Below are positions 1 to 8,363 of a stretch of DNA of 64,000 nucleotides, in pieces. The notes beneath the pieces were generated by a model, which was not told the origin of the DNA, made no database searches, and saw only the letters and a program-made list of their open reading frames with translations. The DNA comes from Bifidobacterium breve (GTDB lineage Bacteria > Actinomycetota > Thermoleophilia > Miltoncostaeales > Miltoncostaeaceae). A program made the translations under genes and the position numbers. Within the stretch, counting starts at the first letter, position 1; the number at the start of each line of letters is the position of its first letter. The DNA lies in NCBI GenBank assembly GCA_945861935.1, contig CAMAVU010000003.1, forward strand, positions 1 through 64,000. Direction: 5' to 3'.

Positions 1-1
1 G

Positions 2-340
2 GCGCTTTCGCACTTCACCGAAATCGGGATGAAGCCGGCCGAGGCGGTGATGACCGATAACGCGAGGAACTACCGGACGGCCAGGATCTTCCAAGACACG
101 CTTCGCGCCCATGGCGCGAAGCACATCCTCACGCCTCCCTACACACCCCGGTGGAACGGGAAGGCAGAACGCTTCATCCAGACGATGAAGCGTGAATGGG
201 CATATGCCCATGAGTGGCCAAGCTCAAGGGCCCGCACGCGGGCCCTTGGCTCGTGGCTACGTACCTACAATCGAAGGATGCTTCACCGAGGCATCGGGAA
301 CCGGCCACCCATCAGCCGTGTTCACAACGTGTGTAAGTAG
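2..340 (+). CDS. Transposase C-terminal fragment (DDE integrase core), cut by window edge
   Basis: The frame is open from the first bases of the window, so the N-terminal part lies outside. What remains carries the second acidic residue of an rve/DDE core in DNARNY and the catalytic glutamate in GKAERF, and ends in an arginine-rich tail typical of IS481/IS3-type transposases. Such enzymes cut and join insertion-sequence ends. The stop codon lies only 5 bp from the end of the opposite-strand peptidase gene, so there is no room for an intact terminal inverted repeat between them. The element is probably a remnant, or its end lies inside the peptidase gene. The exact IS family is a judgement from motifs. 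Confidence 0.8.
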   Translation, partial: ALSHFTEIGMKPAEAVMTDNARNYRTARIFQDTLRAHGAKHILTPPYTPRWNGKAERFIQTMKREWAYAHEWPSSRARTRALGSWLRTYNRRMLHRGIGNRPPISRVHNVCK

Positions 341-345
341 GACAT

Positions 346-3300
346 CTAGCGGACCCGGACGACCGAGCGCACCGGCTTTCCGCTGACTCCCGCCTTGGTG
401 GGCGTGGTCGTGATGGTCCACTGGCCCCGTCCAGTCACCCGTACCGAGCAACGGGCGGTCGTCCGACCCGCGCGGCATGTTCCCTTGGCAGCCCGCTGCC
501 CCGCGGCGGTCGCCTTCACCACCAGCGTCGTCCCGCGAGGCGCCGGAATGGTCGCCGTGAGCGTGCGATTGCCCGTGATACCAGACGTGACCGCGCGCCA
601 CGTGATGCGCTTGGGCAGCGAGGGGGCGGCGGCGGCTCGCACCTCGAACGAGACCGGCACCGCGGATGCCGACAGAAGGTTGTCACTCGCCGCGATGGAG
701 GCACCCGTGCGGCAGGTGCCGGTGCCGGCGAAGCGGAGGACGCCGGTGGCGGAGTCGACGAGGCACACGGCTGGGGGTGACGAGGTGTAGGTGATCGCGC
801 CGCCGGCGACCGACGGGGTGGCTGTGAGGGTCGGCGGTGGCGCATCGAGTGCATAGGACGCGGCCACTGCCGACGTGATCCTGATGGTGCGCACCACGGG
901 GCCGTTCGGGGTGCCGACCATGAGGTTGGACTGCGCGCCAGTCCCACCCGGTCCGATCACGCGCAGCCGCACGTCGTAGGCCGTGCCGTTGCCCAGCCCT
1001 CTGATGACGACCGGGCTGGCCGTCGATGAGGGGGTCCGGGCCGACCACGCTTTGCCGTCGTCGGTCGAGAACTCGATGGTGTTGGGGGGCGCGCCGCCGG
1101 TACCGGCGAGGGCGAAGTCGACCGACAACTCGCGGTCGGCCGGGGTGATCGCGGTAATGGTGGGTGCCGCAGGGGCGACCGCGGTCACCTGGAAGGTAAC
1201 GGGGAGTGACGTCGCGGGGAGCATGTTCGCGCTTGCGGCCACCGAGGCGGTGATCGAGCACGTACCCGCGGTGGTGAATACGATCTGGCCGGTCCCCGCC
1301 CCCACCGTGCACACGCCGGTGGTGGACGAAAGGTATGTGATGTCGCCGCCCGCCACCGACGGCGTGGTGACGATGGTTGGCGGCGTGGCGTTGAAGGCGT
1401 GGATCGCGGCCGGTGACGAGGTGATTGCGATGGAGCGAACCAGAGGCGGGGTCGGGCTGCCGGACAGGAGGTTGGATTGCCCGCCAGTCCCACCCGGTCC
1501 GAACACGCGCAGGCGCACCTGATAGGTCGTTTCATGCGTGAGCCCGGTGATGACGAGTGGGCTGGCCGTTGACGCCGGGGAGCGCACCGTCCAAGTCGTG
1601 CCGGCGTCGAGGGAGTACCCGATGTTCGTGGGGGCGGCGCCTCCGCTGCCGCCAAGGGCGAACGCCACCGACAACTGCCAGTCGCCCGCAGTGATCACGG
1701 TCACGGTCGGCGGCTCGGGCGCGGTGGCGCAGTTGTGGACGTCAACCTCGTCGATGTACCACCCGTACCCACCCCCGCCTTCATCGGTCGCCTGACGGAA
1801 CCTGAATCGCACATCCTGACCCGCCAGAGAGGAGACGTCCACCTGAGTGGTCACCGCGCCGTTGCTGACACCGATGAAGCCGGCTCTGCCCTCGAGTGGG
1901 TTGTTGCTCATGAGGTTCGCGTTGATCGTTCCCGTGTAACCATTCACCGTCGCGAGCCCCGCGACGTCGGTCCACGCGCCCCCGTTGGCCGAGTACTCCA
2001 CCACGCCCCCGTCCCATCCCTGGAACCCGGATTCCAGATATTCGGAATACTCGAACTGGTGCCAGTGGGTGAACCGCAGGTAGCCACCGGTCGGCACGGT
2101 GACGGCGTTCGTCATCGCCAGCGACGAAGCACTTCGGGCGGTCGTGTTCACAGCGCGCACATTGAAGGCGGTCGCCGTGGGCCAGGTCATCGGATTCCCA
2201 TCGGGTGAGATCGCCGTGCTCGGGTACCACTGGTTGGTGCCAGCGGTAGCGGAGGTGGTCCAGTTCGTCGCGATCCCGGAGTCGAAGCCGTCGATGAAGG
2301 CATTGATCCGGGTTGCGCCGGTTGGGCACACGGCGGGCACCGTCACGGGGGACGTACGCATCTCGGTGGCGAGGACCGCCTTTCGCACCTGCGTGCAATC
2401 GGCCGCGATAAAGCCGATCTGCCCGAGTGCTACGAAGCCGTCGCAGGTCTGCTCGAGGGCATTGGCGAGGTTGGAGTAGTCGGACGACATCTGCAGGACC
2501 AGCCCGGTCTGGTACCAGAGCGCGGTCGACTTGGTGCGGCCGATCGCGCCGACCGTCTGGCCGTTGAAGGTGCCGCCGTCGGCGATGAGGTACGCGGTCT
2601 TGTTGGCGACCCCACTGTTCCTGTGCACTCCGCCGTTATCCGAGGCCCCCATTGCGTACGAGGGGCTGGTGATGCGATCGGGGTCACCGTACGAGGGCGG
2701 ATTGGCCATGCTGCGGATAATGCCCACGGGCGAGCCCTCGCCGATTGTCCACGCGCTGGTGGGGGCGGGTACGCGCTGCAGGTCGAACAGCTCACCCATA
2801 ATGTCGGAAAGGGCCTCATTGATGGCACCTGACTGGTACCAGTAGAAGAGGTTCGATGTGCGCTCGGTGACGCCGTGGGTTAACTCGTGGGCCATAACAT
2901 CGTCGGCGCTGGCCATGCCCGGCCCGAAGACCATCTGCGTTCCGTCCCAGAAGGCGTTCAGGTAGGGGCATCCCGCCTCGCACCAGTTGACGGTGGACAC
3001 CAGACGCACGCCCGCGCCGTCGATCGAGTCCCGTCCCAGCGCGCTGTAAAAGTCGTATGTGGCGCCTGCCAGGTTGTATGCGGCGTCCACCTCGGTGATG
3101 CCCGAGGCCACCGCCGAGTCGAACCGCACATAGTCCGGTGTGGTGCAGGGGACGCGGGCTGCCGCGTTGCCTGCGTTGCAGACGGCGATGCTCTTCGCGG
3201 TCATGATGAGGTTCATCATCTGATACGGGGTTCCGGTTCGTGCGTCCACGTACACACGCACGCGCAGGTCGTGGCCCCGGGTCACCGTGATCTCCCACGC

Positions 3301-3810
3301 GGTGCGGGCGCGGGGGGGTCCGGACCCGTTCATCACTTCGGGGTCGTGAATCACCAGCCGGGCCTCCGACGCAACGAGCCCGCGGCCGGCGCCCTTCCGC
3401 ACGGTGGCGACAGCGATGGTCCGTGCCCGCCTCGCCGACACCGTGGGTGAGGCTACCGTGGGCGCGGTATCGGCCGTAGCGCCGTCCATGTAGAGCACGC
3501 GCCGCTTGGCGTCCATGGCCACAACCACCTGGCCACCGAGCACGGGGGTCCCGTCGATATCCTGATCGAGCCGCACGATCGTGGTGCCGCCCAGACCCGA
3601 CCTCGTCCTGGCGATCGAAAGGTCGTTCCCATCTGCGCCATCAACCGCTGCTGGGTGCTGGTCCACCGCAGCCCGGGCCACCACAGCGGGCGCCGTGCTC
3701 GCGCTGGTGCCGACAGGCCGCGTGGGGCCGCCCGTTGCGCCGATCGTGAGCGTGCTACCCGATCCCAGCACGACGCCGGCAACAGCAAGGGCAAGGAGGG
3801 AGGTCCTCAT
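346..3810 (-). CDS. Secreted M4 family (thermolysin-like) metallopeptidase with C-terminal beta domains
   Basis: 1154 aa. An N-terminal signal sequence (about 1-28, starting MRTSLLALAVAG) is followed by an FTP/PepSY-like propeptide to about residue 200. The zinc site is complete: HELTH at 308-312, with the third ligand Glu332 in GAINEALSD and the catalytic His396 in DNGGVH. After the catalytic domain (to about 490) there is a jelly-roll region with the GWYIDEVDVHNC ending, as in immune-inhibitor/MAM-like modules (about 505-695). Two fibronectin type III repeats with intervening Ig-like segments follow, and then a short basic tail. No sortase motif is seen. It should be an extracellular endopeptidase that matures by propeptide removal. 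At more than 1100 aa it is much longer than thermolysin because of the added binding modules. It appears monocistronic. Confidence 0.93.
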   Translation of the reverse strand: MRTSLLALAVAGVVLGSGSTLTIGATGGPTRPVGTSASTAPAVVARAAVDQHPAAVDGADGNDLSIARTRSGLGGTTIVRLDQDIDGTPVLGGQVVVAMDAKRRVLYMDGATADTAPTVASPTVSARRARTIAVATVRKGAGRGLVASEARLVIHDPEVMNGSGPPRARTAWEITVTRGHDLRVRVYVDARTGTPYQMMNLIMTAKSIAVCNAGNAAARVPCTTPDYVRFDSAVASGITEVDAAYNLAGATYDFYSALGRDSIDGAGVRLVSTVNWCEAGCPYLNAFWDGTQMVFGPGMASADDVMAHELTHGVTERTSNLFYWYQSGAINEALSDIMGELFDLQRVPAPTSAWTIGEGSPVGIIRSMANPPSYGDPDRITSPSYAMGASDNGGVHRNSGVANKTAYLIADGGTFNGQTVGAIGRTKSTALWYQTGLVLQMSSDYSNLANALEQTCDGFVALGQIGFIAADCTQVRKAVLATEMRTSPVTVPAVCPTGATRINAFIDGFDSGIATNWTTSATAGTNQWYPSTAISPDGNPMTWPTATAFNVRAVNTTARSASSLAMTNAVTVPTGGYLRFTHWHQFEYSEYLESGFQGWDGGVVEYSANGGAWTDVAGLATVNGYTGTINANLMSNNPLEGRAGFIGVSNGAVTTQVDVSSLAGQDVRFRFRQATDEGGGGYGWYIDEVDVHNCATAPEPPTVTVITAGDWQLSVAFALGGSGGAAPTNIGYSLDAGTTWTVRSPASTASPLVITGLTHETTYQVRLRVFGPGGTGGQSNLLSGSPTPPLVRSIAITSSPAAIHAFNATPPTIVTTPSVAGGDITYLSSTTGVCTVGAGTGQIVFTTAGTCSITASVAASANMLPATSLPVTFQVTAVAPAAPTITAITPADRELSVDFALAGTGGAPPNTIEFSTDDGKAWSARTPSSTASPVVIRGLGNGTAYDVRLRVIGPGGTGAQSNLMVGTPNGPVVRTIRITSAVAASYALDAPPPTLTATPSVAGGAITYTSSPPAVCLVDSATGVLRFAGTGTCRTGASIAASDNLLSASAVPVSFEVRAAAAPSLPKRITWRAVTSGITGNRTLTATIPAPRGTTLVVKATAAGQRAAKGTCRAGRTTARCSVRVTGRGQWTITTTPTKAGVSGKPVRSVVRVR

Positions 3811-4167
3811 CAGCGCCGCAGTTTAGACGCGGGCCGGTCCGGCATCCGCCCGGGTGGGTACGACGGGATTGAGCGACGGTGATGTACGGACGACGTCCGA
3901 CGGCGGCCCCGGCGGGTTCCCGGATGCGATGCCTGCAGAGGTCCCGAACGGCACGCATGACGTCGACCGGGTCTCCGGCGAGGCCGTGGAAGGGTCCACC
4001 TCCCCGGACACTCGATCCGACCGCACGATGCAGGCCCTTGTCCCGCCTGGTGGGTAGTCCGCCCTCTGGGCGGGGAGCCGACCCAGCAGTGCCCGGTCAA
4101 CAGGTCTCAGGGGCTGCCCCCGGCGTCGAGTACGGCGGCGGCGCGCCGGAGGATCATCTGTCGCATC
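3811..4167. other. Intergenic stretch, no gene recognised
   Basis: These 357 bp lie upstream of the metallopeptidase start and downstream of the sirtuin stop. Short open frames exist in several phases but have arginine/proline-rich, non-protein-like compositions. It presumably holds the peptidase promoter, but no convincing -10/-35 pair or hairpin was seen. Confidence 0.5.
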
Positions 4168-4920
4168 CTACGTCCGGTTGAGGGCCAGGAGCACCGCCTG
4201 CATGGTGGGGCCGGCCTGCTCCTGGATCCGCACGGTGCACCGCTCGTCGTAGTCGGTTTCGCTCTCGGTGAGGATTGCCAGGCGGCCCCCGCGCGCGAGC
4301 ACCACGCCCGGCAGTTGGCTGACCGGGGTGACCCGCAGCGATGAACCGATGACGAGCATCACATCGGCCCGCTCGGCAGCATCGAAGGCGGCATTGATGG
4401 CCTGCGCCGGCATCTGCTCGCCGAACAGCACCACCCCGCTCTTCATCGGGAACCCGCAGCTGCACCGGGGCACGCCGTCGGCGGCGGCGTCTGCACGTGC
4501 ACACAACTCATCCATGCTCACCGCATTTCCGCACCGCAGGCATGACCCGCGGTCGAGGGACCCGTGCACCTCGATCACGCCATCCGACCCCGCGCGTGAG
4601 TGCAACCGGTCGATGTTCTGGGTGATGAGGGTCTTCACGATGCCACGCCGCTGCAACTCGGCCACGGCCCGGTGCGCGGAGTTGGGGTCGGCCGACGTGA
4701 GCATGTCGATGCGCGGGCGGTGGAAGCGCCAGAACAGCGATGGGTCGTCCATGAACGTGGTCATGGACGCCACCGCCATGGGATCGTGGTTCTCCCACAG
4801 TCCGCCGGCCGAGCGGAAGTCGGGGATGCCGCTCTCGGTCGAAATGCCTGCGCCGGTCAGCACGACGGCGTGCTCGGCATCCGCCAGAAGGCGGGCAAGA
4901 ACCCCCGGGCGGTCGCTCAT
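4168..4920 (-). CDS. NAD-dependent protein deacylase (sirtuin, CobB-like)
   Basis: 250 aa from ATG at 4920; the frame is open further upstream but that extension runs through a palindrome and has no protein-like content. All sirtuin signatures are present: GAGIS at about 23-27, TQNID at 100-104, catalytic His119 in IEVHGS, the zinc cysteines C127/C130 and C153/C155, the VLFGE segment and GSSLRVTP. It removes acyl groups from lysines using NAD+, giving nicotinamide and O-acyl-ADP-ribose, in the cytoplasm. The second cysteine pair is CxC rather than the usual CxxC, a small variation. It is divergent from rph, with a 31-bp palindrome between the two starts. Confidence 0.92.
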   Translation of the reverse strand: MSDRPGVLARLLADAEHAVVLTGAGISTESGIPDFRSAGGLWENHDPMAVASMTTFMDDPSLFWRFHRPRIDMLTSADPNSAHRAVAELQRRGIVKTLITQNIDRLHSRAGSDGVIEVHGSLDRGSCLRCGNAVSMDELCARADAAADGVPRCSCGFPMKSGVVLFGEQMPAQAINAAFDAAERADVMLVIGSSLRVTPVSQLPGVVLARGGRLAILTESETDYDERCTVRIQEQAGPTMQAVLLALNRT

Positions 4921-4947
4921 GGGCTCATGGTGCCAGCCCGATCGACG

Positions 4948-5012
4948 ACCCCGGTGCCAGGCACTTAACAATCGGCGCTCTGCGCCGATTGTTAAGTGCC
5001 TGGCACCGGGGT
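4948..5012. repeat. Perfect 31-bp inverted repeat (REP-like, family A)
   Basis: Two 31-nt arms, 4948-4978 and 4982-5012, are exact reverse complements around a 3-nt centre. The outer half of each arm contains the core CCCCGGTGCCAGGCAC, which recurs at 53.43-53.53 kb. It lies between the divergent sirtuin and rph genes. Transcribed RNA from either side would fold into a long hairpin. Similar GGTGCC(A/T)GGCAC palindromes act as REP elements in other bacteria, where a RAYT transposase may move them; no RAYT gene is in this window. Confidence 0.9.
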
Positions 5013-5038
5013 TCTGTCGGGGCACTAGGGTTCCCCGC

Positions 5039-5755
5039 GTGCGCCACGACGGTCGACGCCCGGACGAGCTCCGGCCCATCCATATCGAGCCCGGCTTCAT
5101 CACCAGCGCCACCGGCAGCGTGCTGGTCGCCGTGGGCAACACGCGGGTGATCTGCACTGCCATGGTGGAGGAGCAGGTCCCGGGGTGGCGTCGCGGGTCC
5201 GGGAAGGGCTGGGTGACGGCGGAGTACGGGATGCTCCCGGGCAGCACCGATACCCGCAAGCAGCGGGATGCCAGCCGCGGCAGGGTGGATGGCCGCAGCA
5301 CCGAGATCCAGCGCCTCATCGGACGTTCGCTCAGGTCGGTGATGGACCTCGAGGCTCTGGGCGAGCGCAGCGTCTGGGTGGACTGCGACGTCATCCAGGC
5401 CGACGGCGGCACGCGCTGCGCGAGCATCACCGGTGGCTACGTGGCGCTGGAGATGGCACTTCAGACGCTGGTGGACCGGGGTCGCATCCCCGCGCTGCCG
5501 CTCCTCGACAGCATCGCCGCGGTGAGCGTGGGCGTGGTGGACGGCGTGTCCCTTCTCGATCTCCCCTATGTGGAGGACTCTCGCGCCGATGTGGACATGA
5601 ACGTGGTGGCGACGGGGTCGGGGCTGCTGGTGGAGGTTCAGGCGACCGCCGAGGGGCCGCCGGTGGAGCGTGCCGTCGTGGACGGCCTGCTCGACCTTGC
5701 CCTGATCGGCTGCGCCGAGCTGACGGCCGTGCAGCGTGCCGTCATCCAGGGCTAG
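5039..5755 (+). CDS. rph: Ribonuclease PH
   Basis: 238 aa from GTG at 5039, the usual family length; the open frame extends upstream through the palindrome but family homology begins at RHDGR. The start RHDGRRPDELRP, the GKGWVTAEYGMLP segment, RSTEIQRLIGRSLR and DCDVIQADGGTR are hallmark RNase PH motifs, covering the phosphate-binding arginines and the metal site. The enzyme trims the 3' ends of tRNA precursors by phosphorolysis and works as a hexamer. It leads a run in which rdgB follows after 3 bp, and rph-rdgB pairing is common in bacteria. No clear Shine-Dalgarno sequence precedes the GTG. Confidence 0.96.
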   Translation: MRHDGRRPDELRPIHIEPGFITSATGSVLVAVGNTRVICTAMVEEQVPGWRRGSGKGWVTAEYGMLPGSTDTRKQRDASRGRVDGRSTEIQRLIGRSLRSVMDLEALGERSVWVDCDVIQADGGTRCASITGGYVALEMALQTLVDRGRIPALPLLDSIAAVSVGVVDGVSLLDLPYVEDSRADVDMNVVATGSGLLVEVQATAEGPPVERAVVDGLLDLALIGCAELTAVQRAVIQG

Positions 5756-5758
5756 CCC

Positions 5759-6331
5759 GTGCGCGTGATGCTGGCCACGGGCAACCGGGACAAGGTCCGC
5801 GAACTCGAAGGGCTGCTGGCGGGGACCGATGTGACCACGGCACCCAAGGGGTTCAACCCCGACGAGACCGGCTCCACCTTGGTACAGAACGCCGGCCAGA
5901 AGGCCCGGGCCCTCAGGCCGGATGCCCCCGCCGATGCCTATGTGATGGCCGACGACTCGGGCCTCTTCGTGCATGCGCTGGATGGGCGCCCCGGCGTGTA
6001 CTCGGCGCGCTACGCCGGCGCCGGGGCCACGTATGCCGACAACAACGCCCTGCTGCTCCGGGAGCTCGGCGACGGTGACCACCGCGCTGCTGCGTTCGGC
6101 TGCGTTCTCTACTGCATCACCCCGGATGGCGATGTCCTCGTGTCGGCCGGGGTGCTCCCCGGCGAGATCACCCGGCAGGCCGCGGGCGCCCGCGGCTTCG
6201 GGTACGACCCCGTGTTCCGCCCGCTCACGGACGACCGCACCCTGGCCGAGATGACCCGCGACGAGAAGGCCGCCATCTCGCATCGGGGCCGGGCTGCGCG
6301 CGGCATGGCCCGCCTTCTCGGAATCGCATGA
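5759..6331 (+). CDS. rdgB: XTP/dITP diphosphatase (RdgB/HAM1 family)
   Basis: 190 aa, GTG start 3 bp after the rph stop. The N-terminal MLATGNRDKVREL nucleotide-binding motif, DDSGLFVHALDGRPGVYSARY around the catalytic and metal-binding acidic residues, and FGYDPVF are diagnostic. It hydrolyses non-canonical purine triphosphates (ITP, XTP, dITP) to monophosphates, keeping them out of DNA and RNA. Its stop overlaps the next start (ATGA), indicating translational coupling with the SDR gene. Confidence 0.96.
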   Translation: MRVMLATGNRDKVRELEGLLAGTDVTTAPKGFNPDETGSTLVQNAGQKARALRPDAPADAYVMADDSGLFVHALDGRPGVYSARYAGAGATYADNNALLLRELGDGDHRAAAFGCVLYCITPDGDVLVSAGVLPGEITRQAAGARGFGYDPVFRPLTDDRTLAEMTRDEKAAISHRGRAARGMARLLGIA

Positions 6332-7065
6332 TCGACCCCGCCGGCAAGCGAGCGCTGGTGACCGGCGGCGCCCGGCGCGTGGGTGCTGCGATGGTGTCGG
6401 CGCTTGCCGCCAGCGGCGTGGACGTGGCCATCCACCACCGGGCCTCACCCGACGAGGCCGAGGCCCTGGCCTCCCGGTGCCGCGAGCGTGGGGTGGCCGC
6501 GGTGGTGCTGCAGGCCGACCTGGCCGAGCCGGGCGCGGCCGAGGCTCTGGCCCATCAGGCCGAGGAGGCCCTGGGCGGTGTGGACATCCTCATCACCTCC
6601 GCCAGCACCTGGGAGTCGGCCCCGTTCGAGGAGGTGGACCGCGCCATGTGGGACCGTGCTCTGGCCGTCAATCTGACCGCGCCCATGTTCCTGTCCCAGG
6701 CTCTCGGTGCGCGGATGGCACGTCGCGGCTTCGGCCGCATCGTGGCCATCGGCGACGTGGCCGGCCTCAGGCCGTGGCCGCACCGCGCCCCGCACTCGGT
6801 GAGCAAGGCGGGCCTGATGATGCTCACGCGCATTCTGGCCCATGCCTATGCGCCCCACGTGCTGGCCAACGCCATCGTGCCGGGTCCGGTGCTGATGCCC
6901 GACGACGCCAGCGCGGAGGCGGCGATGAACGTCGCCGACGGGACCGTACTGGGCCGTCTGGGAACCCCGGGGGACGTCGTGGATGCCATGCTGTATCTCG
7001 TGAGTGCCGAGTACGTCACGGGTCAGTGTCTCGTGGTGGACGGCGGACAGGCGGAGCGCACGTGA
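6328..7065 (+). CDS. SDR-family oxidoreductase, pteridine-reductase-like, atypical active site
   Basis: 245 aa, beginning in the ATGA overlap with rdgB. The N-terminal TGGARRVG cofactor loop with a following basic region (HHRAS) suggests NADP(H) binding. The C-terminal LVVDGGQ is typical of FabG/FolM-like enzymes. The catalytic set is altered: the Tyr of YxxxK is His156 (HSVSK, Lys160 retained), the usual Ser is in IGDVAG (Asp143 at that position), and the NAG motif reads SAS. It may therefore have a different substrate or mechanism, or a non-redox role. The position within an rph-rdgB run is conserved housekeeping context but gives no substrate. Family assignment is firm; activity is not. 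Confidence 0.85.
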   Translation: MIDPAGKRALVTGGARRVGAAMVSALAASGVDVAIHHRASPDEAEALASRCRERGVAAVVLQADLAEPGAAEALAHQAEEALGGVDILITSASTWESAPFEEVDRAMWDRALAVNLTAPMFLSQALGARMARRGFGRIVAIGDVAGLRPWPHRAPHSVSKAGLMMLTRILAHAYAPHVLANAIVPGPVLMPDDASAEAAMNVADGTVLGRLGTPGDVVDAMLYLVSAEYVTGQCLVVDGGQAERT

Positions 7066-7793
7066 GCGATTCCGCGCTGCCTGACCGCGCCCGCCTGGCG
7101 CCCGGTCGCCTGCTGTCATGGGCGATCTCCGCCGTCCTCATTGGCTGGGTGGTGGTGTACAACGCCATGCGCGTCGCGGGCGGAACGCCCGCCGGCGTGG
7201 CGTGGACCTCGCTCGTCATCGGGGCGATCGCCGGGCTGGTGGTGCTCGGCCTCGGCATCTGGGTGCGCGTACGGCTCATTGGCAGCGGCCGCATCCACCC
7301 GGTGGACCCCGAGATGGACATCCCGGGCCCCGGTAGTCTGGCACCCGCGCAGGCGTCAGCCATCGGCATCACATGGCCCGTCGTGGCGGTGGCCGCGGCG
7401 GTGCAGGTGGTTCTGGCTGTGCTGCTCTTCCTCGACTGGCGCGGCACGTCCGGTGACACGCGCGCCACGGCGGAACTCATCATGGCGGTGTGGTTCATCT
7501 TCGCCGGGCCGTGGCTGGGGTGGGAGGTCGGCAACCTGCGCCATCGTGACGCGGGCGGTCTTGATTCGGTGGCGCTCGGCACCCTGCTCAGCACCGTGCT
7601 GGCGGGGGTGGCGATCTCGCGGGAGTTCTCGCCGGTCGTCTCGGCCGTCGCCGTGGTCGCCGCCGGTGCGGCATCGGTGCTGTCCTACCACGGCGTGCAC
7701 CGCCTCACCCGCGACCGCGGCCTTCCGTGGATGACCATCGCCGCCGGCCTCATCGCGGTGGCCTCGCTGCTCATCCCGCTGCTCACCCGGTGA
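7062..7793 (+). CDS. Multi-pass membrane protein, unknown function
   Basis: 243 aa from GTG at 7062, overlapping the SDR stop by 4 bp. About six hydrophobic helices are visible: around 18-36, 48-68, 105-127, 142-158, 176-196 and 222-241. There are short basic loops between the first pairs and no recognisable catalytic motif or signal peptide. The 4-bp overlaps on both sides place it firmly in the same transcript as rdgB and the zinc-ribbon gene downstream. No family was recognised. The spacing of the helices does not suggest a transporter class that I can name. Confidence 0.75.
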   Translation: MSDSALPDRARLAPGRLLSWAISAVLIGWVVVYNAMRVAGGTPAGVAWTSLVIGAIAGLVVLGLGIWVRVRLIGSGRIHPVDPEMDIPGPGSLAPAQASAIGITWPVVAVAAAVQVVLAVLLFLDWRGTSGDTRATAELIMAVWFIFAGPWLGWEVGNLRHRDAGGLDSVALGTLLSTVLAGVAISREFSPVVSAVAVVAAGAASVLSYHGVHRLTRDRGLPWMTIAAGLIAVASLLIPLLTR

Positions 7794-8131
7794 CCGTGCG
7801 TCTCCGCTGTCCGTTGTGCGAGGTGGTGGTGGCCGACGGCACCGCCGACATCTCCCCGGGCACCTGCCCCGGATGCGGCGCCCGATACGAAGGGGGCCAG
7901 GCCAGCGCACCCGACTCCGTGCGCACCGCACTGGCTGCCTTCGGCGCCGACACCCTGGATGCCATGGCCGTCACCAGTGCGCTCTTCGCCTGCACGCCGG
8001 CCGAGTCGGCTGCGCGCGGCGTGGCCATCACCTCCGACCAGCGCGACGGTTTCTACTGCTGGTGGTTGTTCGCGCGCGAGGAGGGTGACTGCGACGTGGT
8101 CGCCACGCTCGGCCTGCTCGACAGCAGGTGA
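7790..8131 (+). CDS. Small zinc-ribbon protein, unknown function
   Basis: 113 aa from GTG at 7790, again in a 4-bp overlap. The N-terminus has CPLC then CPGC about 22 residues later, a four-cysteine rubredoxin-like zinc ribbon. It is followed by a mostly helical region with further single cysteines (FACTP, FYCWW, DCD). No enzyme motif is seen. The tight coupling to the membrane protein suggests a joint function. Start choice rests on the overlap and on the zinc ribbon beginning at residue 7. Confidence 0.7.
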   Translation: MTVRLRCPLCEVVVADGTADISPGTCPGCGARYEGGQASAPDSVRTALAAFGADTLDAMAVTSALFACTPAESAARGVAITSDQRDGFYCWWLFAREEGDCDVVATLGLLDSR

Positions 8132-8363
8132 CCGAGGGGTTTCCCCCGCTCCCACCCGGCGTTCGCCCGCCCCATCGTGACTGGGCGCATCGCCAGGCAG
8201 CGGGCATCGGTCCGGAGACCACCCTGAACCCCCCCACCGCCGGTCGCCACGGGTACCAGCACCCGCCCGGTTCCCGGAATGCGGACGTTCGCCCCCGCGG
8301 GGACCCGCCGGGCAACCGGCAGAGGGATCCCCCCCATCGGCGCGAGTCGGGCATCATGCCCAT

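Noticed and set aside
1-340. Prophage or integrative element at the left edge
   Set aside because: Only a transposase tail is seen; no integrase, capsid or attachment-site repeat follows.
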